A stretch of DNA of 64,000 nt from Physcomitrium patens (Eukaryota > Streptophyta > Bryopsida > Funariales > Funariaceae), in NCBI RefSeq assembly GCF_000002425.4, contig NC_037275.1, forward strand, positions 4,453,482 through 4,517,481, read 5' to 3'. The notes under the pieces are model-generated. The model made no database searches and had not been told where the DNA came from. It worked only from the letters and a program-made list of their open reading frames with translations. Both the position numbers and the translations under genes were made by a program. Below, one piece after another: positions 23,572 through 36,286 of the stretch; positions within the stretch are counted from its first letter, which is position 1; every line of letters starts with the position of its first letter.

Positions 23572-25704
23572 TCAAGCATCCTGAGGGCGTTGGTGCCAAC
23601 AAGAGAGACAAACCAAGCAAGGTGACAGGGATCGTCTGGACGATGGCTTCTGCGCTTTCATCATGCCTAATCTAATACCTTGTCTGGCAGTTAGATCTCC
23701 CTTGCCTAACCTCTTGTCTCTTCGTACATCAACGCTAAACCTTCCAGATAGCGATTCTATATCCAGGTACCCAAAGTTGTGATCGACTACATCTCTAACG
23801 CAGTTAAAGCTTCGGGATAAAGCATATTGGGGTGGCTGGTCCAGCAGACCGCCATAACTATCTGCTTCTGCTCCTAATGAGAAGGTGGTGAGTGAAGAAT
23901 CGGTGTCTGAAATGAAGCCACCATCGTCATCGCAATCATCGGGATCGTGATACGCATCGCTGTGGTCTAAGTCCTCCGTGTCGAACTCTGTCTCTTGGAC
24001 TAGAGGATTGGGCATCGTTGAGAGGCTGGTGGCTTGGAACTGCTTGTGTGCGTCTTGAGGGGGTTTCGTTCCGCCATTTCCAAAGAGAAAAGAAGAGGCA
24101 ACCGGAGTATTGAAGGGGAAGTTTTCTTCGTCCATTTTCGTCCGATCTTTCTTAAGTTTTTCGAGTCCATCCTTCACTTGTTCTAAAGCGGGCTTCTCAA
24201 GATCTGGTTCATGTGTCTTATCCGACTTCAAGCGTCCAGAATTCAACACAAAGTCGTTCATTTCCGATTCGAATTCCAACCACCTGCTGTCTGATGTGAG
24301 TGGGTCGTCCCCCGCTATCTTTGCTCGCCTGGGCTCTACATCACCGCCACAAGTCAGACTAGACTGGGGAATGTCACGTTCAGACACATCAACTTTGGCT
24401 CTAAAACTCGAACATCCTGGATCAGCAGAACGGTGATATCTGCTTCCATTTATGTCAATGGACAAAATCTTAACTGGCAACTGCTTCAAATCCAAGTTAT
24501 ATGACTTCCTGTTTGAGGACCAACGCTCAACTGATGGTCTTGGTTTTGCTTCAGATGTAGCAATTTCACCATGCTGTCGTTCTCGGGAACAAGGTAATGC
24601 CAGTTTGTTAGATATTTGAAAAATAGTATCATCTTCAATGATAATATCATCCTCGTCAGTATCATCATAATCAGACATCCCATGGACCGATATGGAGCAA
24701 CGGCCCAGGTGGCTACTATCCTGCCATTCATTGGCTCCCACTTGAGTAGATGGGGCACACTGTTCAGTAGGCAGGTTTAGTCTCTTCGAAAGGTTTCTTG
24801 AAAATTCGTATCCAAACAACCTCTCCGAAAACGTCAGAGCTGCAGGGCAACTAGCACGAGAATCAACCCAGCTTCCCGGAGAACATTTGTCATTCTTAGC
24901 TGCAATATCAGCACTGCTTTGAGTTCGTTGGTGGTAGCGGGAACATATTTGCGCCGCCTCTACCCCTCCATCAAAGCTTGATTTACCTAATAGCTGCCCA
25001 AGAGTTCTGTCACCTGGGCGCCTTTTCCCAGTTGCTCTTGCATCAGCAGTATTTAAATGTTTCGGATTGAGAATGCTGCTGTTGGTATCGCTTCCAATTT
25101 GTGGAGAGGGATATATCGTACCACTCGCAGCTTTCGATTTCTCCGGACGCGATGCGGTCCCTTTCACGTCCCGACGACTGCCATTATCACCTAGAGGTTT
25201 GCCACTCTGCTCTCTTACACCAGCATGAGACATGATAGATGTGGCAACAATTGTCACTCCACGTTTATTACCACGTGGATCAATCAAATGTCCTTGCTGC
25301 CCTTCGCTTCCACAAGATATGCAGGCCATTCCTGATCGGATTTTCTCTGATATCAGAGATGACATAGACGACTGTCTACTAAAAAACTCACCTTCTTCGT
25401 CATATATATGGACTCCCATCAAACTTGCTTTAAAGTCCAGCTGAAACTGCATAGATTCATAAGCTTTTTCCTCGTTACCAGAAGCTCCTCGGCTCACTAC
25501 CGACATCAGGTTTACTGGATACGATCTTCCGGTCAAAGAAGCAATACCCTTGGCTTTGGAATAGTCGTCTTTGTTTGATTTGCGAACCGGTTTCCTGCCC
25601 ATTCCTTCACGTTGTTTCATTTTCCACACTTCATCCGTGTCCATCACACCGAGATGTGACTTCACACCCTTGTGTAACCGGCTATCACTCCAACAACTAG
25701 CCAT
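23572..25704 (-). CDS. hypothetical plant protein, 710 residues, unrecognised
   Basis: A single open frame from an ATG at 25704 with gene-like GC. I do not recognise a family. Visible: a basic N-terminal patch (KQREGMGRKPVRKSNKDDYSK, about 30-50), a lone CxxC (CISC, about 127), a very acidic run (DYDDTDEDDIIIEDD, about 341-358), a second acidic, Ser-rich stretch near 571-601 (DPDDCDDDGG), and many Ser/Arg segments. No signal peptide or membrane helix. It looks largely disordered and could be nuclear or cytoskeletal, but that is only a guess from composition. A possible extra 3' exon lies at 23132-23332. Upstream, GTACAG just before the ATG could be an acceptor. Confidence 0.75.
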   Translation of the reverse strand: MASCWSDSRLHKGVKSHLGVMDTDEVWKMKQREGMGRKPVRKSNKDDYSKAKGIASLTGRSYPVNLMSVVSRGASGNEEKAYESMQFQLDFKASLMGVHIYDEEGEFFSRQSSMSSLISEKIRSGMACISCGSEGQQGHLIDPRGNKRGVTIVATSIMSHAGVREQSGKPLGDNGSRRDVKGTASRPEKSKAASGTIYPSPQIGSDTNSSILNPKHLNTADARATGKRRPGDRTLGQLLGKSSFDGGVEAAQICSRYHQRTQSSADIAAKNDKCSPGSWVDSRASCPAALTFSERLFGYEFSRNLSKRLNLPTEQCAPSTQVGANEWQDSSHLGRCSISVHGMSDYDDTDEDDIIIEDDTIFQISNKLALPCSRERQHGEIATSEAKPRPSVERWSSNRKSYNLDLKQLPVKILSIDINGSRYHRSADPGCSSFRAKVDVSERDIPQSSLTCGGDVEPRRAKIAGDDPLTSDSRWLEFESEMNDFVLNSGRLKSDKTHEPDLEKPALEQVKDGLEKLKKDRTKMDEENFPFNTPVASSFLFGNGGTKPPQDAHKQFQATSLSTMPNPLVQETEFDTEDLDHSDAYHDPDDCDDDGGFISDTDSSLTTFSLGAEADSYGGLLDQPPQYALSRSFNCVRDVVDHNFGYLDIESLSGRFSVDVRRDKRLGKGDLTARQGIRLGMMKAQKPSSRRSLSPCLVCLSCWHQRPQDA

Positions 25705-28350
25705 ATCTTATTCCTCTGTACTCATTCCAGCTGATACGTTCTTGCTATTTTACAAAAATCTGCAGTTCATCCCCAACGGCCATGTGTAAGCACAGAGAGA
25801 AGTAAATGCAGTGTTGAATTATTGAGGGGATCTCTTGAGGATCTGCACCATGACCAGCCACGTCTTCCCCATTCTTGTTGCAGATAGTATTGCATTGAAC
25901 AATCGAGAATAATACTACCGACCATATACCTTTACTAGTCCTTTTGAACTTGAAATGTGAGAAACCGATTCAACAACATAAACAACTGCCTGCTTGTACC
26001 TTCTCATGACGTTGCGTTAAGTGAGAAAGAAGCTTCATTACAAAGGTATGACAGAGGTAACGCTCCTACGGTGATGGTCGATCGACCAGCGTTGTTATAA
26101 ATTCATCCTCCTAGTGCCTAAGGATGATCTTGCAACAAAAAGTGTCTTCATAGTTTCGACTATAAACATGATCTGCAAGCAGAATCCCCTCGGCTCTAGT
26201 TACAAGGATGTTGGAAATTTCAGCACAATCCCATGACCGACTGAGATCCACTGCGGTGTTCGGTTTCGCTTCACCCGATCATAACAGTTCAACACTGACA
26301 GGCAATCGAGGCTAAACAAGATACTAGTTGAGCAGCTTCTTTCTCACTTAACGCAAAGTTACGCTATTGGCTACCCTAAGCTGTAGTTCATTATCACATT
26401 TGAGTAGTCCTTTTTTTGTCAAAAAATGGGCAAAGACCCGAGGGCCGGTGATGCCTGCAGTTCATAGTCACCCACTCAAACACCGCACTACAGGTTTCGA
26501 AAAGCAGCTACGACACCAAATTTCTCTAGACGAAACCGCAAATTTAATAAAATTGAATAATGTTAACGTTGTCACGAACACAATGTGTAAAATTACGATG
26601 GAAAAGAAATTATAACATCAGCCAATCTACAACAACGCAAATGCAGAAGAACCTACTCCACATCCTAGAGTGAGAGATTCAACGTCTTCAAGTACATGAA
26701 AGCTAGAACTGAACACAAGTAGAGACACAGTGCCCTGTATCCACACCGGACAAATCTTATCAAAAACCTAAAAGTAATCCCCGATGCCATAAATCAGCCT
26801 CATGGAGAGACCAGTTAGCAGTCGGGTGAAAGAGTCGCGAAGCATCCAGACTGTTTGCAATGAATAATGGCTCTCCGATACATCGCACACGACGTGTATT
26901 CTAAGGTGACAGAAACTACAGTTGACGGAAACATGCGCACCTTACATTCACCTTCACGCGTCTTTTCAGGTAGCAATACAAACTCCACTTTCTAGAAGAA
27001 TGCTTGAAGGTACTGCTTCAATGCCACACTTTCAGACGCCTCCGAGAGTACGAGGATGCAATCCACATCGAATGATGTAATTTCATCGGGCAGCGAACCG
27101 CAAGGAAACTCTGAGGTAGTTCCGACACTGGAAACGGACACAATTATCGATGAAGCGAAAAGAAATACTCGGACTATTCACACGTGGGGGTCACCATAGC
27201 ACTAGAGATCTCCATTGCAATCATGCACCATATTTTTCAGAAACTGCAAACGTTCTTCAAATCCAACTCAACTGTACACTATACAATTCAATGAATCCGC
27301 CTACCCAAACTGTTGCAAACGTTTGGAACATGTTTCCGGCTACCTATTCTCACTACCTCGACTGCAGATACGGAAGAATTCCGGCATCAACTTCAATGGC
27401 CCCGAGCTCGATTCGTCAAAACAAGCACCATATTAGCGTTTCGCTACCCCGAGAACAAGTAAAGCTACCGGCATTGTGTCGGCAAGGGTGCACCTTCTCA
27501 ACACGGGAGCATCCTCACAACAGGCATCACTCAAAAGCTACGATGAACTCCGACCTCCCATACTCTACCGATCACCAAGCGCGAATTCCAGAATGCCCAC
27601 AGGCCCATGGGTTCCAGACCATCTCTGAATCGCTACATCCCGCCCGCTGAACCGTCCTCCTTCACGAAGCATTCACCGAAATTCGAGCTACCTGCACGAG
27701 TGATGAGTTCCGCACTCCCTCACGGCCGCGAATCCAACCACGACGCACACCAGCAGGCACCCAACCAGGTGGAAATGGCCCCGCCAATCCCGCATAAACA
27801 GTACCGCCAGCTGTGAGTGTGGCGCGTCAAATCTGAGTCCGAAGACTGGCTCTAGCCCCCCAGGGGCGCCAAGCCCGCCCATGAGGACATCCTCGGCTAA
27901 AGAATCATGGGCGTTGCATTGGCACCACCCGGCCCGACTCGTCACGGCTAGAGTCGTCACCGCAGCCACAGCGAGTTGGATAAAAGTCAATGACATGGTT
28001 GCGCCGCATTGCTGCCACCTTCGACCCACCTCCGATGCTAACCTTTCCCGTTCCTATGAGTTTGTCAGAGCGGTGGCGGGCTTGCCATGCCACGCCGCGG
28101 AATTAGTGTTCACACCGAGTCGCCTTTTTCCGAATCTCTCAGTACGCATGGTCACAGACACCAATAAACAATAACAATAATCACAAAAACAAATACAACA
28201 ACGCTGGTCGTCCCTCATCGCTGAAACGGATCGATCTAGCACAACGGAAAAAGATGCCAGGCGCACCGCGACTGCTGACGACGCCGCGGACGCCGCTTTG
28301 GCACCGTCGCGAGTGAGTGAATGGGCACTCCGTGCACACGCTCTCATTCA
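25705..28350 (-). other. long 5' leader or upstream transcribed region
   Basis: GC remains gene-like across this stretch and drops sharply near 28350. That is typical of a long 5' UTR with introns, and the next gene downstream on the minus strand starts at 25704. Several frames (27150-27650 plus; 27688-28029 and 28054-28347 minus) are open but compositionally odd, overlap one another and have no recognisable domain. An unrecognised separate gene cannot be excluded. Confidence 0.4.
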
Positions 28351-29160
28351 CACATTGCGTGGTGTTCCCTTCCTGGTAGGATTTCTTATTTGGTCTCCAG
28401 TTATTAATGTTTCATGGTTGGTTTGGGAACTGGTCAAAGTTGGGGAAAAAAAGAAAAGATCCTTCTCTCTGTGAATATTTATATATATACTGGTCAAAAC
28501 CGGTGCAATTGGCCAAATTGTTTTTGCATAATTAATACTTATGTTATAATATAAAATAGTATTATAATTATAATGAAATAGTAGTAGCCTCAATTGGGAG
28601 CTTCTGAGCTCCACATTTAGTGATCTGGTAGGGCTACTCTCAGCAATTTGCACCAACAACATGCAGATTTTGATATTTCATTGATCAAAAGTTGAGTTAT
28701 TGCTTTAATTTTATTTCACTTTTGATGAAAACAATTAAATATGCAACCAATTAGAGATAGTTTTTGTCTCCTCTTGTTTATCTTCAAAATTGTTTTATGT
28801 AAGAGATATGTCTATAATATATATATATATATATATTAAAAACTAAAATGTTAGTAGCAATTCTATTGATTATATGATAGGTGTGAAAATTAATAAATTA
28901 ATAACATTTAATTTCTATCTATAAGTTTAACATAATATTTAATTAAATTGAAATCTTTATAAAAAATGAATGTAATCATGATTAGTTCAAATTGTTTCTA
29001 ATTTATAATACATCAATTGGCATGCAAAAAAGTGTGCACATGTTTACTTTTATATATAGCCATGTCAATTTTATGTATCATAAATTAGAAAGATTAGTTA
29101 CAACTGATCTTATAATTGAAAAAAATAGTGAGTTCAAAAGTTTATAACTTATAGGATCAG
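28351..29160. other. AT-rich spacer
   Basis: Low GC with a short (TA)n run at about 28817-28837. It lies between two GC-rich islands and probably holds the promoter of the minus-strand gene to its left. No gene seen. Confidence 0.5.
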
Positions 29161-30440
29161 GCGCGGCATCTATCGTGTCGTCGATGCCCCGAGCTCACGT
29201 TTTCTTCGCGTGCTGCTGCTGTGCGTTGTGCTGTGCGTTGTGCTGCTGCTGTGCTGCTGTGCGTTGCAAATCGAGACTATCGATCCGGCTTCGAAAAGTG
29301 CAGGCGGATTCCTTGACTAAATCCCGCGCGCAGGACTTAAAGCTGTGTAAAGTGACGACGCGGAGGTGGTGGGGAGTCGGCTCTCTCACTGCTGGCGTCC
29401 CCCTGAGCTCGAGCAGCATGGCTGAACTCGCATCGCGATGCGTCTCCTGCGATGCGTTACGAGGAACATGAACTCGCTCCTCTCAGAAGAACCAGCGACC
29501 AGGGACCAGCTCCTTCGCGTCCCTGTGGCAGAATGACCATAACGCAAACGTTACAAAACAACGGACGACCCATCCATCGCCTTGCGTTTCGCACGTTGCT
29601 CGCACGTCGTGGGGTAGGGGACTGATCTTAGGCTGGGAGGGCAACGCCAATGGGGACGGGAGCTCTATCTCTCCCAGTGGTGACCCACAATTAACCAAAA
29701 AGATGCTTTTACCTCTTGCGAGTTCGTTACCGGCGGACGCAATGGATCGTTTCTAAACATAGCACATGCACCCGATTTCACCGCAGAGGGTGGGAAAATT
29801 GCCTTTCTGGAAGGATGGCCACACGTAGAAGCCAAGGAAGCAAGCTAGCTACAGACACACATGGTCGACTCTTTCCATCTATCATCAAAGTCGAGCGGCG
29901 AATCTCACTCCTCCCAGTGGTGTTTGAATCTCTCTGGATTCAAACGTCACATACGCAAGCATTATGCGTCGCTGAATTGCTAATTCTGGGGGCAAGGCAT
30001 GCGCGGTGTGGGGGGAGAGTGGGTCTGTACCCGACGTCTTTCTCGCTCCCATTTTCGTCGCTTCCTCACTCTGACGTCGCTTTTCTTATTTGTGGTCTTG
30101 TCTTTTCTATATCTGTTTCTGTTCCCCTCTCTCTCACTTTCTTCCTCTCGGAACTTGGAGCTTCCAGGGCACATATGTGCTGCACACAAAGAGTCCCGGC
30201 GCAGGAATTATTCAAAACTCTTGAACATCCTTCCTCCAAGCGGAGGTGCGAGTGGACTTCGTCGTGGCCTCGGGAATGGCTCCCCAAATGTCGTTTGTTG
30301 TTGTTGTTGCAACATGTGTGTGTATGTATGTATGTATGTATATATATAGTGATATGTGTTTTGAAACTGATTGAAGGTGCAATTTCATTGACGGAAATGT
30401 ATGTCGTAGAGCATATCATTAACTACTTTTGAATTTCAAC
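29161..30440. other. GC-rich island without a convincing gene
   Basis: GC jumps at 29160 and falls at about 30440. The longest frame (29716-30432, plus, 238 codons) contains a CT-rich stretch and a TGTATG/TATA simple repeat at its end and looks non-coding. CTCCCAGTGGTG occurs twice (about 29672 and 29911). CTGTGCTGCTG/TGCGTTG words repeat at 29210-29270. It could be a promoter or leader of an unseen transcript, a non-coding RNA or a worn gene. Confidence 0.4.
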
Positions 30441-33400
30441 CCTATCTGTGACCTCATCTATTCTACAGTTCTTTCCTCGTTTATTTTTCTTTTTCTCTTC
30501 TGTAAATCAAGACGCTTGAATATGTAGGTAAGGAAAAGTATACAATCGAAAATAACATGGATTTTTTTTATTATTTATATTTTTGGATCAATCACCTCAC
30601 AGATAAAAGCTAGCCTTCTGTCGCAACTTGAGGATTTTGCAGCAACGTGGAAAAAACTAAACGATTTTCAAATACAGAGTGAAATTTCAAACCCAACTTT
30701 AAAACCAAACGTGTACGCATTTGTGTATAGTTCTACATTCAATACTACCCCAATGATCAAATCAGATGTTCAAAAAGTTAGTGATAGTAAAGAACAGATT
30801 ACAAAATAAGAACATGCAATGAACGTGAAAATGAAGATCACCGAAAAAAGTTCAAACGTTAGCATTCTCGACATATTTCTAAACATAACAAAAGTTGAAG
30901 TTCAACCATGACGATAAAGTAGTCATTGTTTGAAATCCAATCAGTCTTGAGACACTAACATGTACCCCCCTTCCATCAGACAAATCCACACAAAGATACA
31001 TTAACATATCTTTAAAAATGAAAAACACAAAAATAAAAATAAAAATAAAAATGAAAGTTTGCATCATACAACGTGCAAGTGCAAAGAACCATCTCAACAA
31101 ATGAATAGAATAAAATAAAAAATAAAAACAGAGTAGATGAATGGAAATGTACAACAGAATTAAAATTGTATCAAACCACATACATGCATACATACATATA
31201 TAAACTTTCTTCTTTTCTTAGGTTTTTTGTATTGTTGTTGGTTTGGTGAAAAGACACGAGGCTGTAATAACATTTTTGAACTGGTATTTCGACATGTAAT
31301 TGAGGTTTCACTATTACGTATTATTCCAGAGGAATATCAATGCTTTGTGATGCTTTGTTTGTGCTTAACACATGATTATTCTGATTGGCCATTTTTAGTA
31401 AAAACCAAAAACCATGATAGTACTTTAGACTTAAATTGCCAATTTGCGGATGTTTCATGTTTTGTCATATACCGAACACCTGATGACAAATTATTAATGA
31501 CCTTTTGAAAAGACGAAATAAATTAGCCAACGACGAATATTCCTCCAACCCCATTACATTGCCTTCATTCTATTTGCTGCAAACACGAACAAGAACAAAA
31601 CATTCTATTTATCCACAAGTTCTGATTGATGGTTAAACTAACAGCCACGTATGAAAATTTAATAATATAATGTAATTTTGAAAGTGATATTTTTAGCTAC
31701 GGAAACTTTGGCCAAAGGGGTCTTATCTTCACTATCATTGTAAACCCCTCAAATTGTTGCTTTTTCAAGAGATCAACTGAAATGTGCTGATCCTAATGAA
31801 CGAAATTTTAAAATCATAATCTTCAACATCTGAAAGTATTGAAGTGATTGGCTATTGCTATCAAATTTCGATGTTGATGCAAAAATAATTTTGTTGAAAT
31901 ATATATACACATGTGAGTATATTTATGAATTTATACAATGATGATGTGTTGCGTGTGCAAATATGTAAATATTTTTATACAAAGAAACTTTTGTGGGGTG
32001 TTTTGGGATGTTGGAGTTCTACAGGAAAAACAATATGTGTACAAATTTGACATGATATTGCATAAGAATGGATTTGTTTATGTTTTGGTGGTATCTGAAC
32101 TATAAAACACACTTGTGCCACCTATAATAACATGAGAAATATAGACTGATGTTTTTGTCGTTTAAGAATTTACAAGTATTGTCATTGCACTCTTTGTCTT
32201 CCTCTGTGTTTATATATATTTATATGTAAATCTTTAAATGTATCAAAATCCAACATGTAATAAACACCTTAACTATAAATAAGTAAGAACAAAAGAAAAG
32301 AAAAGGATAAACTATGTATTAGATTTGATTAAAAGGTTAAAATATGCTCTTGAAATACTTATATACAAAATTAAAATAAGAATGTATTAAAACGGAGTAA
32401 ACATTTAAGTCTTGTAAGTAACTTATTTTAAAACAACTAAACATAAATAGTGATATAGGAGAAAGTAAAATATTTTGGATTGAGGAAGTATTTGTAATAA
32501 TGAATTTTGGTGGTTTTAGTCATTCAAATTAGAAGATAACAATAAAAATTACAAATAGTTTTTTTAAACTAAAGACTTTCAATGTTTTTTTTTTTTTTTT
32601 AATTTATTATTATCATTCTACTCCACATGTAAAAATCCACTTTAATCTCATTTATAAATCAATTTTAAAATGTATCTTATATTTTGTCTGTGGATATACA
32701 CATGCAAAATTTTGAAACTTGAAAGAATTCCAATAAATGAAGAGAATTGCTCGGTGAATACCTCCCTTTTACTACATTGACACCCCCCATGTTATGCACC
32801 CTTGCATACCAATCCCTACAAATAAATAACTAGTTTTGATTCTTACATCATAACTCTTGTTATGTTTATTATTTTAATACTAGAATTTGATATACCCTTG
32901 TTATGTGTATTCTATGGATCCACATTATCCTAGCCCTCAACTCTTTTGTCATTGCAAACCTTTATCAAATTAAGTTTTTAAATAATCAAAACACAAATGA
33001 TTGTGTATTATTTCTATTACTATTTATCATTGCCAAAGAAAAGAAAAGAAAAGAAAATGAATACCATCAAAAATCAAAATTAGGTAAGTTTTGTAAAGGT
33101 ACATATGCAAGGATGCATAGCACAGAGTTGTCCATGCAACAAAAGGTGGGTGTCTATTTAGATGTTCCCTATATAAAACTTAAAACACTACTTTTTTTTT
33201 ATTTATTTTTAACAACTTGTCTTCAAAAATTACTTTTTTGTTAATCAATGTAAAACATTTTTCAATAAATATAACAATAAAGTATAAAACTTTCAATATC
33301 TTATTTATTTTTTTAATATAAAATACAATATTGTTAAATTATTATCTGATGTTTTAATATTAAACACCACAGTTAATATTTGACACTCAAAAACAATTTT

Positions 33401-34250
33401 TTATTATTTATATTATATGATTTAATTAACCTATACATTCCAAAATACCATTAAAAAACACATTTATATTGCATTTTGTATAATAGTTCATGTTATAAAA
33501 TCTTATAGTTCAATTTACTTAACGGCTTGCTTAAGTAATAGAATAATTAACTTTAAACTCTTGACTAATATAATAATTTAATAGTACTAACAATATTCTA
33601 CAAAGAAGCACACTTTCCTTAAATTCACTTGAATGTATATACTTTGACTTAAAACCATTTATGTCAAAGTAAGCAAGTCATTTATTGGACAAAACAAAGA
33701 AATTTATTTTTAAATTGATTTTAATTTAAATAAAAGTATGAAAACATTTATTTTATACAACAATGTAATACATTGTTGTCTGGTTTAAATTGAATACAAT
33801 ATAATCTTCTAATTGAGAAAAAGTTTATAATAAAATCTTAAGATATGTTTTACTACATTTTGGATAAACTCACCAGTGATGGTAACAAACAAACTTGCAT
33901 TTTTTTGTTTAATCAGTGCTTTACCCAAGTACTTACGTTCTATTAATTTGAGTTTTTTCATACCCAACCAACAATGTGTTTCTGATGTAAGTATTTAAAT
34001 AGTTTTAGCATTCAAACAACCATCAACGGCAATTTGTGATTTCTAGCATTTATTTTTACTTTTATTTTTATGATTGCATAATTAACAACCTTAATTTTTG
34101 GCATACATTTAAAACCCTTTGTGCAGCACTGTAGTATATCGGCTTGTGTGTAAATCAAAACAAAGTACATAAAGAAACAAAACTCACTGTTTTCGAAAAC
34201 CATAACAGTGCATTTATATCCAAAAGGAATTTACAAACGCTTCCACAAGA
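30441..34250. other. AT-rich intergenic DNA
   Basis: No supported gene. An (AAAAAT)n-type stretch lies at about 31026-31055 and a T14 run near 32586. Frames such as 31227-31508 and 32903-33244 lack codon bias or known features. Confidence 0.55.
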
Positions 34251-34594
34251 AGTACAACACAATGAAGCCATTTCATCCATTTGAGAAGACCCCAAAAGGG
34301 GAAAGTCTATTTTAGGGGTTGATATTGATTACTCCCCAGTTCAAAAGAATGCAAAATGTCAACAGGAAGGCGCGCGGAAGAAATCTGATTCGCCCCAGTC
34401 ACGAAACCCTAATCTAGCCCTAATTCCCGTCGCGTCGCGTTGCAGATAGGGACTAATCGCGCGACCCAGAAGGAAGAATGATCGATTTATGAACAATGCG
34501 GAGATGGGTGTGCAATGAAAGAACCCCAAAAGAATAGAAACAAATTAAGGTGGGGGTTTTAATGCCGTGAGAAATTCCGTGATCGCCTTGCTCC

Positions 34595-36286
34595 CTAGGG
34601 TCTGTGGTAACAATCGTAGCTTATCGCTCGGAAGAATTCCTCCACAACCTCGAGATAGAACGGAGATTTAAGGTGCATGTAGCCGTCGAGAAACTCCTCG
34701 ATGTCGGCCACCTCGTCACTGTCCTGCTCCTCAAGCATCATGTGGGCAATGTCGTCTTGAAACGCCGCTACAGCTTCTTTTTGCGAGATGGAAACGCAAC
34801 CTTCAGCTGATCGGAAGCTAGAGAACATGCCCGCGATGTGAAGGGTTTTCTGGCTGTAACTTGCTTCCATTTTCGGAGGAGGGGTTGAGTTGGAATTTGG
34901 GCTGGGATTTGCATTTGGGTGTGAGCTAGTGGGCACCATTTTTCTGCTGGGTTTTCTCTGATTCGGAACGGCTGCTTTGGTTGAAGATTCGCCTCGTGGC
35001 TTACGATACTCCACCCCGTTGTCGTGAGGACCATCCCGAAACAAGGACGAGGGGCTTGTTACCTTCATGCGACGTAGGATTCGACTTCGCTGACGTGATC
35101 GGCCTGAGTTGTGATCGCGATTCGCACTCCACTCCTGCGACGATGTGTCTGAGTATTGAACCGGTGAATAGGCATCCGAGCTTGAACTGTTCAGGGATTC
35201 GTCTGCCACATACACCAAGTCTGAAAATCTTAGATATATGATTTTGGATGCATCATGATGTCCAGGGTTTGTTGAAGCCGGCAGAGTTTGGGAATTACCT
35301 GGACTGTAACAGAGGTCTTGTTGGTCGAAACTCGACGAGTGGGAAGAAATCGAATGTTCCTTCTCAATGATGCCAAGTTCTTCAACATCGAAGGAGCCGA
35401 AAAGTTCCTGGCTTTTCGTCGGGGAAAGCTTGGATCTACAACCTGTTCTGTTGTCCGGCGTGGCAGACAAAATAGTTTCGGGGACTGAAAGCTCTGATTC
35501 CACTTTTGAAAGGCACGAATTAGACAAACACCGCCCCGGGGATTTGGACAACGAACCTTGTTCCACAATGGAGGCGCATTGAAGTGCAAAGTTCTCTGTA
35601 CTGGAATTGAAGGCTGAATCATCAAAGTACTCTCTCACGCGATCATGCATTTGCATACGATTCTCCAGTTGGCCACGTTCACTTTTTTCAGCAGCAGATG
35701 TCGTCTCAGCACTACACACAGTAAAGCTCGCTTCATCGTAGTTTTCACCATGAGCCTTACCCAGAATTTTGATATTTCTTCGAGGGGACCTGTTTGCACT
35801 ATTTGAAATCATCTTGAATTGCTTGGCAAGGAACATGGTAGGCTTGGAATCCTTTCTTGAAGCTTCAAGCTTGACACTCGACCTGACTGTGCTACTAGAA
35901 CTGGCAACAGGATCTTCTTCTTCTACTGAACCAATGGCATAGATATTCAATCCTGATAGATCATGAGGTGCCGATGCATGTGCTTCGGGTTGTGAGTCAC
36001 TTGAGGATGGTGACGACACAGGAACAGACTGCGACCCTCTACCGTTCATGTCTGCTAACCCAGCGCGTCGAAGCATTCGCTGAAGATTCCGCGATCGTGA
36101 GTACGCTTCTCGAATGGACTGAGACCTTGAAAGCGTAGCGGGAAGCTGTTGCAGCATTGCATCATAACCCAGATGCTTGGATTTCAGTCTCCAACACCTG
36201 GTCTCGCCGTCTTTTGATTCCAAGGCTCGATACCTGGCTTGGATAGCATGTTGACACAAAGGCCATCCCCTGTCGCCATCGTCCAT
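34595..36286 (-). CDS. OFP: OVATE-family protein, intronless, 563 residues
   Basis: Start at the ATG at 36286; the frame is also open five codons upstream to a GTG. The last ~55 residues fit the OVATE (DUF623) domain: FQDDIAHMMLEEQ, then DIEEFLDGYMHLKSPFYLEVV and EEFFRAI (about 509-555), against the family pattern DFRxSMxEMI...DLEELLxxYLxLNSPxxHxxIVxAF. OVATE proteins are plant transcriptional repressors that bind TALE homeodomain proteins and TONNEAU1-recruiting proteins and affect organ shape and cell division plane. The N-terminal 500 residues are Ser-rich with basic clusters (SRSRNLQRMLRRAGL at about 65-80, RQRSRILRRMK) and match no domain I know. It is longer than most seed-plant members. 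The lack of introns is normal for the family. Confidence 0.75.
   Translation of the reverse strand: MDDGDRGWPLCQHAIQARYRALESKDGETRCWRLKSKHLGYDAMLQQLPATLSRSQSIREAYSRSRNLQRMLRRAGLADMNGRGSQSVPVSSPSSSDSQPEAHASAPHDLSGLNIYAIGSVEEEDPVASSSSTVRSSVKLEASRKDSKPTMFLAKQFKMISNSANRSPRRNIKILGKAHGENYDEASFTVCSAETTSAAEKSERGQLENRMQMHDRVREYFDDSAFNSSTENFALQCASIVEQGSLSKSPGRCLSNSCLSKVESELSVPETILSATPDNRTGCRSKLSPTKSQELFGSFDVEELGIIEKEHSISSHSSSFDQQDLCYSPGNSQTLPASTNPGHHDASKIIYLRFSDLVYVADESLNSSSSDAYSPVQYSDTSSQEWSANRDHNSGRSRQRSRILRRMKVTSPSSLFRDGPHDNGVEYRKPRGESSTKAAVPNQRKPSRKMVPTSSHPNANPSPNSNSTPPPKMEASYSQKTLHIAGMFSSFRSAEGCVSISQKEAVAAFQDDIAHMMLEEQDSDEVADIEEFLDGYMHLKSPFYLEVVEEFFRAISYDCYHRP

Noticed and set aside
27150-27650. 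166-codon open frame on the plus strand
   Set aside because: Lies antisense to the probable leader of the 710-codon gene, has a His/Ser/Pro-rich random look and no recognisable features.
29716-30432. 238-codon open frame on the plus strand
   Set aside because: Contains CT-rich and TGTATG/TATA simple repeats, no domain, no codon pattern, and is overlapped by open frames on the other strand.
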